Of a stretch of 64,000 bases of DNA, positions 48,323 through 57,609 are shown piece after piece. The number at the start of each line of letters is the position of its first letter. Position 1 is the stretch's first letter. Under the pieces are notes generated by a model. The model searched no databases, had not been told where the DNA came from, and was given only the letters and a program-made list of their open reading frames with translations. A program made the position numbers and the translations under genes. Source of the stretch: an uncultured Bacteroidota bacterium (GTDB taxonomy: Bacteria; Bacteroidota; Bacteroidia; Bacteroidales; P3); the NCBI GenBank assembly GCA_902762805.1, contig CACWPQ010000022.1:1-64000 (forward strand), written 5' to 3'.

Positions 48323-51313
48323 ATGGATGAATTAAAAGGATGTTTTTTATGGGTTTTAGCAATTGTAGGGTGGTTTATTCTATGGGGTGCCTGTATGTAT
48401 ATTGGCGACTCATCTGGAATTAGCCCATTCCTTATCTTATTAATATTTGTAGGAATAGCAGCATTTGTGGGCGGAGGTGGTTTTTTCATCTATTTACGAA
48501 TAGCCGACGCAAAAAAAAAGAAGAAGTTGGCAAAGGCAGATGAAATCAAAAGAAAACACCCTCTTGCCTTTAATCAATTTGTGACGAAATTAAAACAAAG
48601 TCATAGTTATTCTTCAACATTATCCGATATAGAAATAGCAGAAAAAGCCATAAAGCACCCGTATGAGAAATGGGGCGAGGAAGAAAAGAAATTGATACAG
48701 GAAGCGAAGAGAAGAAAGGAGGAAGCTGAAAAAAGCGCGGAAATTGCCCGTAAATATCCTCATGGAATAGAAAAATGGAAGAAAGAAAAGGGGTTGTATG
48801 GAAACGCAACAATAATTGCAAATATTAGTGATATACAGAAGTATGAAGAATATTACAATAAGACAGCAGAATACAATGCCTGGGAAAAAGACCAAGCCGA
48901 ATTTACGAAAATGTGCCGACAAATAGGACCAGAAATGATGCCTACGTTTGGCTATTATAACTATAATATTCCTTTTGAAAAAACAGATGATACCGGAAAA
49001 AATGTGGCCGGGAAATACCTTGTTTGGCAATTTTTTGCTGGTACATATTGCTTTGAACAGGATTTAGATTATTCTGATTTTGATTATATTAAGCGGAGCA
49101 CAAAAAACGTCATACAATTCAGAGAAAGAAACAAACACTACTTGCCATCTGTTTATGAGGCGATTAAGAACTTTATAAATAAAATTGCAAAAGAACACGA
49201 TGTAACACTGTATTTATGTGCAAGCAATAAAGAATGGGACGCCAAAAGCCTCAACTATCATTATTGTCTTGTAGACGGATCTCAGTTCCATAATCTTCCC
49301 GCATCAATAGAAATATGTGATCCTGCGACAGAGTCTCTATTGTTTGACGATATTCTGGATTATAGTGATAGTATAAAATTTTCAAATAGGCATATTATTG
49401 TTGTCGAAATGCAAACTGACAACAATCACCTTAAAGAAGTCTGCAGTAATATCCTCGCGGAAAACAAGGAGAAACACCCGCTCATTACATATATCAGTCT
49501 CCTAAAAGGATTAGATAGAAATGAAATGCTGTCCCTAATTGAAAAAAAGAATAAAGAAAAAGCAGAGGAGGAACGGAAGAAAGAAGAAGAACGACAATCG
49601 CAACAAAAAAAGCAAAGCATTGAAAAACAGATTGAAGACCTACCTGTATTATTAGAATCAAATAACATTGAACATATAGAAGCATGTATTCAATATATAC
49701 AAGACAATATCAACTTCGTTTCCGAGAAAGAGAAGATTGCTTTTGAACGAAACAAAGTTGATTATAACGCAAGAAAGGAGCTAGGTATACCACAAAAAGA
49801 AATGCTTCTTTTTGTGAATTATGATATTCCACTAATAAAATCTGAGGAAGGCTATTACGCAATTACCCGAATGCCAAAGAAAGGGTGTATTGTATGGCCA
49901 TACAGGAGAAGAACTATAGCACGTAGGGGTTACACAGAACAGGATTTCGAGCTAATTCTAAAAAAACATTTGTCACCTAGAGCCATTGTTCTTGGAGACG
50001 TGAATATTCTGCCTCAGGATGGCGTAAGACCTTACGAGCCGGATATTGCTGTTGTATATTCAGAAAATGGGTATAATGTTAGAATAGATATTGAAATAGA
50101 TGAACCATATGCCGCACTTACCAACAAACCAACCCACTATATAGGATGTGGTGATGACTATCGAGATGCCAATCTTAATGCATTGGGATGGATTGTCATT
50201 AGGTTTTCCGAGCATCAAGTTTCTAAGCATCCTTTGGAATGTGCCAAATATGTTTCTGAAATAATAAAGAACATCGATAGTAACTTTGAGTTTGAAGGAT
50301 TTCAAAACATCCCGTCTCTTGAGCCTGAAAAACAATGGACAAAAATAGAGTCCCAAAAAATGGCTCAGGAAATGCTTAGGCAAAAATATCTAAATCATAG
50401 ATTTGGCAAAACCGATGAGGCTATTTACACAAATAAAGACTTAAAACTCACTCCATTTGAAACTTCAATCATAGACAAGGTCGACCATACTATCATAGGC
50501 AAACCTATACATAGTACGACTATTATTGAAGAGGATTGTGATAGCAACAATAACATACTTTACAACAAAACGAATGCCTTTGAACAAGATAAACATATTG
50601 AATTTAACCCAGATAAGCACATATATACAATAGATGGTATCCAATACAGATCTGTCAGTTCTGTAATATCTGATTTGTTTCCAGAATTTGATTCCGACTA
50701 TTGGTCTTCCGTCAAAGGGCGGCAACGAGGGGTTGCTTCACAAAAGGTTGCTGAAGAATGGGATTCAAAAGGCCGACAATCCCGTGAGGTGGGAACTTTT
50801 TTGCATCAACAAATAGAGAATTATTTTTTGAAAAAGCCAATAGAGTACGAATATCATTACGTTTATCAAGGAGCATATATAGAGGATGATTGCACCGTAG
50901 ATATCTATTCAGAATTCTGTTCTTTCAAAGAGTTTTTAAATGAAGTAGCAATCAATCCATTTCGCTCTGAATGGAGAATTTTTGACAAGTCATTAAAACT
51001 TGCCGGAACCATTGATTTGATATCAAAAAACGAAGAAGGCACATACGATATTTACGATTGGAAAAGAAGTTCTCGCTTATTTCAGAGCAACCCATATCAA
51101 TCTGGATTTGGAAGACTGTGTTCCCTCGAAGACACCCCAAGAAACCACTATTACTTGCAACAAAATTTATACAAATACATCTTAGAGCATCAATATGGTT
51201 TGAAAATACATTCTATGTCTTTAGTTGGTTTGCATCCATCTTATGGATCATTTAAATTAATTGACGTGCCCGAAATGGCTAAAGAAATATCCTGGATAAT
51301 ACAAATGATGTAA
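48323..51313 (+). CDS. Membrane-anchored protein with two PD-(D/E)XK-type nuclease domains
   Basis: 996 residues. Two N-terminal helices (about 6-28 and 33-57), a basic Lys-rich stretch, a helical and unclassified middle part (60-480, with a coiled coil at 400-440). Domain 1, about 490-650: RPYEPDIAVVYSENGYNVRI, EIDEPYAAL, GDDYRDANLNALGWIVIRFSE, the arrangement of Vsr/DUF559-like nucleases (D573, E591, D593, R614, R627). Domain 2, about 755-996: YRSVSSVISDLFPEF, EVGTFLHQQIENY (H828), AGTIDLI (D898), DIYDWKRSS (D912, K914), YYLQQNLYKYILE (Q946, Y950), which is the RecB/Cas4-type motif set. AT-rich compared with the core genes and alone in its unit. Likely defence effector; no matching described system is known to me. 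Confidence 0.75.
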   Translation: MDELKGCFLWVLAIVGWFILWGACMYIGDSSGISPFLILLIFVGIAAFVGGGGFFIYLRIADAKKKKKLAKADEIKRKHPLAFNQFVTKLKQSHSYSSTLSDIEIAEKAIKHPYEKWGEEEKKLIQEAKRRKEEAEKSAEIARKYPHGIEKWKKEKGLYGNATIIANISDIQKYEEYYNKTAEYNAWEKDQAEFTKMCRQIGPEMMPTFGYYNYNIPFEKTDDTGKNVAGKYLVWQFFAGTYCFEQDLDYSDFDYIKRSTKNVIQFRERNKHYLPSVYEAIKNFINKIAKEHDVTLYLCASNKEWDAKSLNYHYCLVDGSQFHNLPASIEICDPATESLLFDDILDYSDSIKFSNRHIIVVEMQTDNNHLKEVCSNILAENKEKHPLITYISLLKGLDRNEMLSLIEKKNKEKAEEERKKEEERQSQQKKQSIEKQIEDLPVLLESNNIEHIEACIQYIQDNINFVSEKEKIAFERNKVDYNARKELGIPQKEMLLFVNYDIPLIKSEEGYYAITRMPKKGCIVWPYRRRTIARRGYTEQDFELILKKHLSPRAIVLGDVNILPQDGVRPYEPDIAVVYSENGYNVRIDIEIDEPYAALTNKPTHYIGCGDDYRDANLNALGWIVIRFSEHQVSKHPLECAKYVSEIIKNIDSNFEFEGFQNIPSLEPEKQWTKIESQKMAQEMLRQKYLNHRFGKTDEAIYTNKDLKLTPFETSIIDKVDHTIIGKPIHSTTIIEEDCDSNNNILYNKTNAFEQDKHIEFNPDKHIYTIDGIQYRSVSSVISDLFPEFDSDYWSSVKGRQRGVASQKVAEEWDSKGRQSREVGTFLHQQIENYFLKKPIEYEYHYVYQGAYIEDDCTVDIYSEFCSFKEFLNEVAINPFRSEWRIFDKSLKLAGTIDLISKNEEGTYDIYDWKRSSRLFQSNPYQSGFGRLCSLEDTPRNHYYLQQNLYKYILEHQYGLKIHSMSLVGLHPSYGSFKLIDVPEMAKEISWIIQMM

Positions 51314-51581
51314 CTATATGTTCTGCCCGATGTTCTTTTGAGGATTATTCATGAGACAGATCCTGAACGCACCATTTTTCCATTTACCAGTAACCGACAG
51401 GCCATGCAATCAAATCATGGCCATTCTATCGTTTAACTATCTTGATTATATGTTCCAGTAGATGTCGTAGTAAAAACAACAAAGTCATCTATGTCATCAT
51501 ACGGGTCAGCCATAAGATTCATCTAATGATCTTATTTTTCTTTTGATCCAACGCAAATACGAACAACATGATCTCCTGCTA

Positions 51582-51601
51582 GTGCGTCACGTCATGACAC
51601 A
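51582..51601 (+). promoter_or_regulatory. Operator-like dyad, copy 1
   Basis: GTGCGTCACGTCATGACACA: TGCGTCA and TGACACA arms (one mismatch) around five bases. Same 20-mer with one change at 51876. Confidence 0.5.
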
Positions 51602-51875
51602 CCGCTAAAATTCTTTATAATTTGTGAGAATGACTAAACGAACTTTTTTGATATAATCGCCAAATTTAATATGAATTTGGGGATTTGGTGATGCCGTAGA
51701 CGTCAGTTCACCTGCTCAATGATGGTGGAAACGGTCTTTTCTGTCCTTGCATATTACAACGTTTTAGTTAAGCCAAATGCAGAGAGCAAATCACGTAGTG
51801 TTTGCACTATGCTGAGGCGAGAAAACGACTGTTTCAAAGAAACAAACTTTTTTCGGCTGCAAAATCAGCAAAACT

Positions 51876-51895
51876 GTGCGTCACATCATGACACA
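51876..51895 (+). promoter_or_regulatory. Operator-like dyad, copy 2
   Basis: GTGCGTCACATCATGACACA, about 70 bases upstream of the rubrerythrin transcription start. Direct repeat of the dyad 294 bases upstream. Confidence 0.52.
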
Positions 51896-51952
51896 TGAGG
51901 GGACACCCCAAATATTTTGGCAAAAAAGTTCTGTTGAAATCAATTTTTTTAT

Positions 51953-51960
51953 TAACTTTG
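51953..51960 (+). promoter_or_regulatory. -7 promoter box of rubrerythrin
   Basis: TAACTTTG, giving a leader of about 85 bases before the start codon. Confidence 0.52.
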
Positions 51961-52049
51961 CACCTGTTATTATCGCGCTAAAACCCCGAAGGGATGCAGC
52001 ATAACAGCAATGATTTCAATGAATTATCAACCTTAAAACATATAGAGAC

Positions 52050-52757
52050 ATGAAGAAGTACCAATGCACCGTATGCAAGTATGAGTATGACCCGGCCAAG
52101 GGTGACCCGACGCAGGGCATAGCCCCCGGCACGCCTTTCGAGGCACTGCCCGCCGACTGGAAGTGCCCCCGCTGCAAGCAGGCCAAGGAGAAGTTCGCCT
52201 CCATCGAGGAGGCTCCCAAGGCCAACCCCTATGCCGGCACGCAGACCGAGAAGAACCTGATGGAGGCCTTCGCCGGCGAGAGCCAGGCCCGCAACAAGTA
52301 CACCTACTTCGCCTCGAAGGCCAAGAAGGAGGGCTACGAGCAGATTGCCGCCCTCTTCCTGCAGACCGCCGAGAACGAGAAGGAGCATGCCAAGCTGTGG
52401 TTCAAGGAGCTGAACGGCATCGGCACCACCGCCGAGAACCTGCTGGCCGCCGCCGAGGGTGAGAACCACGAGTGGACAGACATGTACGAGGGCTTCGCCC
52501 GCACCGCCGAGGCCGAGGGCTTCCCGGAGCTGGCCGCCCGTTTCCGCGGCGTGGCCGCCATCGAGAAATACCACGAGGAGCGCTACCGCGCCCTGCTCCA
52601 CAACGTGGAGGCCAAGGAGGTCTTCGCCAAGAGCGAGGTGAAGGTGTGGGAGTGCCGCAACTGCGGCCACATCGTGGTGGGCACTCAGGCCCCGGAGGTT
52701 TGCCCCGTGTGCAACCATCCGCAGTCCTACTTCGAAATCAACAAGCAGAACTACTAA
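52050..52757 (+). CDS. Rubrerythrin with rubredoxin domains at both ends
   Basis: 235 residues. N-terminal rubredoxin domain ([12 protein letters not shown] ... [14 protein letters not shown], residues 4-50), ferritin-like di-iron domain about 65-185 ([43 protein letters not shown] with ExxH motifs), and C-terminal rubredoxin-like domain ([12 protein letters not shown] ... [11 protein letters not shown]). Reduces hydrogen peroxide in anaerobes. Ordinary rubrerythrins have one rubredoxin; here iron-sulfur-like centres flank both sides. It ends at a strong terminator. Confidence 0.93.
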   Translation: MKKYQCTVCKYEYDPAKGDPTQGIAPGTPFEALPADWKCPRCKQAKEKFASIEEAPKANPYAGTQTEKNLMEAFAGESQARNKYTYFASKAKKEGYEQIAALFLQTAENEKEHAKLWFKELNGIGTTAENLLAAAEGENHEWTDMYEGFARTAEAEGFPELAARFRGVAAIEKYHEERYRALLHNVEAKEVFAKSEVKVWECRNCGHIVVGTQAPEVCPVCNHPQSYFEINKQNY

Positions 52758-52759
52758 GG

Positions 52760-52790
52760 AAACGGGGGCCGAGGCCCCCGTTTCTGTTTC
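52760..52790 (+). terminator. Rho-independent terminator after rubrerythrin
   Basis: Perfect 11-bp stem AAACGGGGGCC / GGCCCCCGTTT with GA loop, followed by CTGTTTCTT. Confidence 0.78.
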
Positions 52791-53123
52791 TTAAAACAAG
52801 CACCGCAGCCAGTCGAAGGCCATCCGTCGCCGCGAGAGGGCAGGGGAGGCCTCGAGGCGGTAGGCGGAGCGTTCGAAGGGGATGCTGCGGTAGGCGCGGT
52901 GGGCGTTGCGGTGGCGGAGCAGGGCGGCGAGCCAAAAGGCAACGTAGAGGAGGTAGAAGGGGACTACCAGCAGTGCAGCCTGCTGCCAGAGGTGGATGCG
53001 CTCGTGGCGCAGGTCGCGCACGGAGAGGTGGCCTTTGTAGAAGATGAAGGGGAAGAGGGTGATGGCGTGGTAGGAGCCGAAGGGGAAGTGGCGGGTATGC
53101 ACCAGCAAGCGGAGGCGGCGCAT
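52791..53123 (-). CDS. Small membrane protein with HExxH motif
   Basis: 110 residues from the ATG at 53123 (an upstream ATG at 53168 is also possible). RLLVHTRHFPFGSYHAITLF, then RHERIHLWQQ (HExxH near residue 48), one or two membrane segments (AALLVVPFYLLYVAFWLAAL), and the ending IPFERSAYRLE. Bacteroidetes have a common small family with the same FPFG, HExIH and I(S/P)FExxAY pattern. A minimal metalloprotease is possible but unproven. Confidence 0.72.
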   Translation of the reverse strand: MRRLRLLVHTRHFPFGSYHAITLFPFIFYKGHLSVRDLRHERIHLWQQAALLVVPFYLLYVAFWLAALLRHRNAHRAYRSIPFERSAYRLEASPALSRRRMAFDWLRCLF

Positions 53124-53169
53124 GCGCGCCGCCTCCGCTCCGATGGTTCTTTTCCGCGGGGTACCCACG

Positions 53170-54282
53170 CTATTCGGCTTCGTAGATAAGCAGTTGGCCG
53201 TCAGCCCAGATGAAGAGCAGGGCGTCCTTGTTGCCTTTCTTGCTGATCCAGGCTCCGCCGTTGTCGGGGTCGATCACCATGTTGCAGTATTTGCGGTGGA
53301 TTTTCTGCTCAGCCAGCAGGTGGTCGTCTTTGTCGTAGACCTGCAGGTAGGTGTCGCCGTCGTCGCGCACGATGGCATACATGATGTCGCCGCTGATGCC
53401 GTAGGTGATCATGTCCACCTTGTAGGTCTCCTGCACGTACTGGCGCACCACGACGACGTCTGTCACATGGTAGTCGTACCAGTAGCTGTGGCAGTAGTGC
53501 CAGAATCCGGGCCAGTACCAGGGGCGCGGGGGCACGGGGTGCCAATAGATGGGGCGGCAGTGGACCACGTAGCCGTGCCAGGGGTGGTGGAAGTAGGGGG
53601 CAGGGCGGATGGGGCGATGGCTCGGGGGCATGACGCCGCCGGGGTGGCCGGGGCGGGCGTAGCCGCCGCTGCGGGTTTCGGCGTTGCGGTGCACGGTGGT
53701 GCCGTGCGAACTGGTGCCGCGGCCTGCTGTGGCCACGCGGCCGCTGCCGGCGGGGGCGCCGGAGCGCTGACCGTCAGTGCCGCGCACGGCGCTGGAGCGG
53801 GTGGCGCCCGCACGGCTGCTGCTGCGGAAGCCGTCGGCGCTACCCTGTGCGCGCACGGCGGAGCTGCGTGCCGAGGCGGCGGCGCTGCGGCTGCCGCGCT
53901 CGCCGCTGCTATAGGCGCTGCGGCTGGGCATCGAGGCGCTGCTGCGGCTGCTCGAGGCCGAGCTGCGACTGGGCGAGCTGTAGGAACTGCTGCGGCTCGA
54001 CGAGGAGCTGCGGCTGGGGCTGCTGAAGGAAGAGCTGCGGCTGCTGGAGCTGCTGCGGCTGGGCGAGCTGTAGGAGCTGCTGCGGCTGGAGCTGCCGCTG
54101 AACGAGCTGCCGCGGCTGCTGCCACCGCTGAATCCGCCCGACGAGCGGCTCACCGACGACGAGCTGTGGCTTCCGCCACCGCCGCCGCGCGTGCTCCCGC
54201 CACCGCCGCGCTGGGCCAGCGCCGGGGTGAAGCTCAGGGTCAAACCCACCATTGCCATTGCAATCAACTTTGTGGTTTTCAT
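53170..54282 (-). CDS. Secreted serine/arginine-rich repeat protein
   Basis: 370 residues from the ATG at 54282. Signal peptide MKTTKLIAMAMVGLTLSFTP with AQ cleavage site, then about 120 residues of Ser/Arg/Gly low complexity with tandem units such as YSSPSRSSSSSRSSSF. From about residue 235 there is an aromatic, Trp/Tyr/His-rich region (YFHHPWHGYVVHCRPIYWHP) and a beta-rich C-terminal domain. Resembles Bacteroidetes DUF-type surface proteins with a WYP-rich tail; no function known. The long plus-strand open frame over this gene is a by-product of the repeat. Confidence 0.75.
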   Translation of the reverse strand: MKTTKLIAMAMVGLTLSFTPALAQRGGGGSTRGGGGGSHSSSSVSRSSGGFSGGSSRGSSFSGSSSRSSSYSSPSRSSSSSRSSSFSSPSRSSSSSRSSSYSSPSRSSASSSRSSASMPSRSAYSSGERGSRSAAASARSSAVRAQGSADGFRSSSRAGATRSSAVRGTDGQRSGAPAGSGRVATAGRGTSSHGTTVHRNAETRSGGYARPGHPGGVMPPSHRPIRPAPYFHHPWHGYVVHCRPIYWHPVPPRPWYWPGFWHYCHSYWYDYHVTDVVVVRQYVQETYKVDMITYGISGDIMYAIVRDDGDTYLQVYDKDDHLLAEQKIHRKYCNMVIDPDNGGAWISKKGNKDALLFIWADGQLLIYEAE

Positions 54283-54330
54283 GTCGTTACTCCTTTCTTT
54301 GTTGGTTTTAATTCGTTTCTGTTTCTGCTG

Positions 54331-54338
54331 CAAAAGTA
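54331..54338 (-). promoter_or_regulatory. -7 promoter box of serine-rich protein gene
   Basis: TACTTTTG on the minus strand, 48 bases before the start codon. Confidence 0.55.
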
Positions 54339-54381
54339 CAACCTTTCCCCGAGGAAATTTCCCTCGGCCACACATATTTTT

Positions 54382-54422
54382 CCTCCTCGGGCCAAAAGTG
54401 TCGTGTTTTTGGTCCGAGGAGG
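54382..54422. other. Strong hairpin between metG and serine-rich protein gene
   Basis: CCTCCTCGG..CCAAAA pairs with TTTTTGG.CCGAGGAGG (about 16 bp with one mismatch). It lies after metG in the minus direction but lacks a following T-run, so termination is uncertain. Confidence 0.5.
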
Positions 54423-54468
54423 GTGGGGATCGGTAGGGAAATAGGAGGACACGTGCTTTCCGGCAGGT

Positions 54469-56544
54469 TCAACCCACGCTGCATCCGGGGGCGACGAGGT
54501 CGCTCGGTGTGAGCAGCACCAGGCGGCCGTCCTTGTCCTCGGCGCTGAGGATCATGCCTTGGCTTTCGACGCCTTTGAGCTTGCGCGGCGGGAAGTTGGC
54601 GATGAAGCACACTTGGCGGCCGACGAGTTTCTCGGGCTCGGGGTAGAACTTGGCGATGCCGCTGACGATGGTGCGGGGGGTGCCGGTGCCGTCGTCGAGG
54701 CTGAATTGCAACAGTTTGTCAGCTTTGGGCACCTTGGTGCATTCGAGGATGGTGGCCACGCGGATGTCCATGCGGCCGAAGTCATCGATGGTGACGTTCT
54801 CCTTGACGGCGGCGGGCTGCCAGGCGTCGAGGGCGTTCTGCTCCTTGGTGGCCTGCAGTTTGTCGATTTGGGCCTGGATAGTCTCATCGCTGATTTGCTC
54901 GAAGAGCAGTTCGGGGGTGCCGATGGTGTGGCCTTCGGGCAGCAGGTCGGCGCGGCCGGCGTCCTGCCAACCTTTGGCGGGCAGGTTGAGCATGCGGTGG
55001 AGTTTGTCGGCTGTGAAGGGCAGGAAGGGGGCGCAGAGGATGGCCAGGTTGGCGCAGATCTGCAGCGAGAGGTTCATCACCGCGGCGGTGCGCCCGGGGT
55101 CGGTCTTGGCGAGTTTCCAGGGCTCGGTGTCGGTGAGGTATTTGTTGCCCAGGCGGGCCAGGTTCATCATCTCGCTGAGGGCTTCGCGCAGGCGGTAGGT
55201 CTCGATGGAGCGGCCGATGCGCTCGGGGAAGGTGGCCAGTTCGCGGACGAGCTCGTTGTCGAGGTCGGAGGCCGAAGGTTGGAGGTCGGAGGTGGCGGGC
55301 ACGCGGCCTTCGTAGAACTTGTGCGTCAGCACGAGGGTGCGGTTGACGAAGTTGCCCAGGATGGCCACCAGCTCGGAATTGTTCTTCAGCTGGAAGTCCT
55401 TCCAGGTGAAGTCGTTGTCCTTGGTCTCGGGGGCGTTGGAGCAGAGGGTGTAGCGGAGCACGTCCTGCTTGCCGGGGAACTCGTCGAGGTATTCGTGCAG
55501 CCATACGGCCCAGTTTCTCGAGGTGGAGATTTTGTCGCCCTCGAGGTTGAGGAATTCGTTGGCCGGCACGTTGGCGGGCAGGATGTAGGAGCCGTCGGCG
55601 TGGAGCATCGAGGGGAAGATGATGCAGTGGAAGACGATGTTGTCTTTGCCGATGAAGTGCACCAGCTTGGTGTCGTCGGCTTTCCACCAGCGCTCCCAGT
55701 CGTCGCCTTTGAGTTGCTTGGTGAAGGAGATGTAGCCGATTGGGGCGTCGAACCATACGTAGAGCACTTTGCCGTCGGTGCCTTCGAGGGGCACATGCAC
55801 GCCCCAGTCGAGGTCGCGCGTGACGGCGCGCGGCTGCAGGCCGGCGTCGATCCATGATTTGCATTGGCCGTAGACGTTCACTTTCCAGTCGCCTTTGTGG
55901 CTGTCGAGTATCCACTCGCGCAGCCACCCCTCGTCCTGGTCCAGCGGGAGGAACCAGTGTTTGGTCTCTTTCAGCACGGGTTTGCTTCCGCTGAGCGCGC
56001 TTTTGGGGTTGATGAGGTCGGTGGCGTTGAGGCTGGTGCCGCAGGCTTCGCACTGGTCGCCGTAGGCGTGCTCGTTGCCGCAGCGCGGGCAGGTGCCGGT
56101 GATGTAGCGGTCGGCCAGGAACTGCTGCGCCTCCTCGTCGTAGTACTGCATCGAGGTCTTCTCGACGAATTTGCCTGCATCGTACAGCTTCTTGAAGTAT
56201 TCGGCTGCCGTGCGGTGGTGCTCCTCGCAGCTGGTGCGGCTGTAGATGTCGAACGAGATGCCGAGGCGCTGGAAGCTGTCTTTGATGACGGCGTGGTAGC
56301 GGTCGACGATGTCCTGCGGCGTGACGCCCTCTTTGCGGGCCTTGATGGTGATGGGCACGCCGTGCTCGTCCGAGCCGCCTATGAACACCACCTCCTCGCC
56401 CTGCGCGCGCAGGTAGCGGGCGTAGACATCGGCCGGGACGTACACACCGGCCAGGTGGCCGATGTGCACGGGTCCGTTGGCGTAGGGCAGTGCCGAGGTG
56501 ATGGTGTAGCGCTTATACTGTCGGTCTTTTTCGGTATATACCAT
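54469..56544 (-). CDS. metG: Methionyl-tRNA synthetase
   Basis: 691 residues. HIGH motif [13 protein letters not shown] near residue 22, zinc knuckle [18 protein letters not shown] near residue 145, and the KMSKS equivalent KISTSRNW near residue 335. A C-terminal tRNA-binding (EMAP/Trbp111) domain is present at about 585-691. A heptanucleotide array is translated within the anticodon-binding domain at 55261-55295. It lies 9 bases behind the lipoprotein gene at 56554. Confidence 0.97.
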   Translation of the reverse strand: MVYTEKDRQYKRYTITSALPYANGPVHIGHLAGVYVPADVYARYLRAQGEEVVFIGGSDEHGVPITIKARKEGVTPQDIVDRYHAVIKDSFQRLGISFDIYSRTSCEEHHRTAAEYFKKLYDAGKFVEKTSMQYYDEEAQQFLADRYITGTCPRCGNEHAYGDQCEACGTSLNATDLINPKSALSGSKPVLKETKHWFLPLDQDEGWLREWILDSHKGDWKVNVYGQCKSWIDAGLQPRAVTRDLDWGVHVPLEGTDGKVLYVWFDAPIGYISFTKQLKGDDWERWWKADDTKLVHFIGKDNIVFHCIIFPSMLHADGSYILPANVPANEFLNLEGDKISTSRNWAVWLHEYLDEFPGKQDVLRYTLCSNAPETKDNDFTWKDFQLKNNSELVAILGNFVNRTLVLTHKFYEGRVPATSDLQPSASDLDNELVRELATFPERIGRSIETYRLREALSEMMNLARLGNKYLTDTEPWKLAKTDPGRTAAVMNLSLQICANLAILCAPFLPFTADKLHRMLNLPAKGWQDAGRADLLPEGHTIGTPELLFEQISDETIQAQIDKLQATKEQNALDAWQPAAVKENVTIDDFGRMDIRVATILECTKVPKADKLLQFSLDDGTGTPRTIVSGIAKFYPEPEKLVGRQVCFIANFPPRKLKGVESQGMILSAEDKDGRLVLLTPSDLVAPGCSVG
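55261..55295 (-). repeat. Heptanucleotide array inside metG
   Basis: GAGGTCG, GAGGCCG, AAGGTTG, GAGGTCG, GAGGTGG on the plus strand, five units. Translated on the minus strand as [16 protein letters not shown]. Confidence 0.72.
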
Positions 56545-56553
56545 TGGGAATGT

Positions 56554-57594
56554 CTATTCAATGTAGGTGAACTGTTTCACGTCGCCATAGCTCGAGGTGA
56601 CGGAGGTGGGATAGCCCTTGGCGTTGTACTGGTAGGTGTAGTTCTCGCGGTCGCTTTCGTGGGGCATGGTGTTGGCCACCATTTGGGCATACTGCTCGGG
56701 CAGCATCGAGGCCAGGGCGCCCAGTTCGAGGCGGTAGCTGGTGGAGCCGTACTGGTGCGTGCTGACAATGTTGTTCCTCGACAGCAGCCCGGGCAGCGAC
56801 TCGGGGTCTTCAAATCCGCCCAGGAAACCGTGCATCGGATTGTTGTTTTGGTCGTGGGTGAAGTCGGTGGTGTCGGCGATGGTCAGGTTCAGCGGCACAG
56901 CGGTCATGCCCATCATTGCCAATCCGTTGCGGATGAGATCGGCGTATTGAGCGATCTCGCTGCCCATCATGGCGCTGGCCAGGTTCAGCAGCTGCTCCAC
57001 GGGGAGGTCGTAGGTGAGGCTCATTGTGTTGACCATGCGGCTGACGTTGCTGCCGTTCCAGGTGAGGTCGACCTGCATAGAGCCTCCGGTGGCCTTGCCG
57101 CCTTTGAAGTCCATGCCGCCGCCGTTCATCATATCGCCCAGCATCTCGGCTATCAGCTGCTGCACCATCGCTTCGCTGATGGGCATCGAGAGGCCGCTCA
57201 TGGCGTCACCGTTGTAGCTGACGGCCATCGATATGGGCATCGGCAGGTCGTGGTGGGCCATCGTTACGTGCGAGATTTTGCCGCCACTGTAGGTGAACTC
57301 AATAGATTCGCTGCCAGGAAGGTCGATTTTGGTCAGCTGGTTGCCGTCGTAGGTGAAGGTGGTCGTGTTTCGCAGCGTTGCGCCGTCATAATGGTCGATG
57401 CTGGTCACCTTGTCGGAAGCCCAGTTCCAGCGGTCGATGTCGTCGTCGTCGCTGATGGAGGCGATTTTCACCGTGGGGGTGTACTCTCCGCTGCTTGCTC
57501 CGCCGCCGGGGGCTGCGGTCTTGCTGTCGTCCGGGTCGCAGGCTGCGAGGCCCAGCACGAGGGTGGCGCCAAGCGCCAACAGTGTTTTCTTCAT
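56554..57594 (-). CDS. Lipoprotein with beta repeats (DUF4595-like)
   Basis: 346 residues. Signal MKKTLLALGATLVLGLAAC with lipobox near residue 19, then Gly/Ser linker and beta segments FTYDGNQLTKIDL, FTYSGGKISHVTM and, near the end, YQYNAKGYPTSVTSSYGD, as in the lipoprotein at 3980-4780. Probably surface-anchored; a carbohydrate or protein-binding role is only a guess. It lies 9 bases upstream of metG. Confidence 0.76.
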   Translation of the reverse strand: MKKTLLALGATLVLGLAACDPDDSKTAAPGGGASSGEYTPTVKIASISDDDDIDRWNWASDKVTSIDHYDGATLRNTTTFTYDGNQLTKIDLPGSESIEFTYSGGKISHVTMAHHDLPMPISMAVSYNGDAMSGLSMPISEAMVQQLIAEMLGDMMNGGGMDFKGGKATGGSMQVDLTWNGSNVSRMVNTMSLTYDLPVEQLLNLASAMMGSEIAQYADLIRNGLAMMGMTAVPLNLTIADTTDFTHDQNNNPMHGFLGGFEDPESLPGLLSRNNIVSTHQYGSTSYRLELGALASMLPEQYAQMVANTMPHESDRENYTYQYNAKGYPTSVTSSYGDVKQFTYIE

Positions 57595-57609
57595 AATTCT
57601 GTGTTTTTT

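Larger units (their letters stand above)
51314..52049. other. 735-base gap upstream of rubrerythrin
   Basis: AT-rich, no complete gene. It contains two 20-bp operator-like dyads (51582-51601, 51876-51895), the -7 box at 51953-51960, and near the left end a 40-codon open stretch ending at 51437 that looks like a decayed coding fragment. No insertion sequence recognised. Confidence 0.5.

Noticed and set aside
51316..51437. Possible transposase remnant (about 40 codons, ending SNRQAMQSNHGHSIV)
   Set aside because: No start, no inverted repeats and no recognised transposase motif; kept only as a decayed coding fragment.
53122..54444. Plus-strand open frame with Ala/Gly repeats opposite the serine-rich gene
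   Set aside because: Complement of the SR repeat; no signal peptide or promoter, while the minus-strand gene has both.
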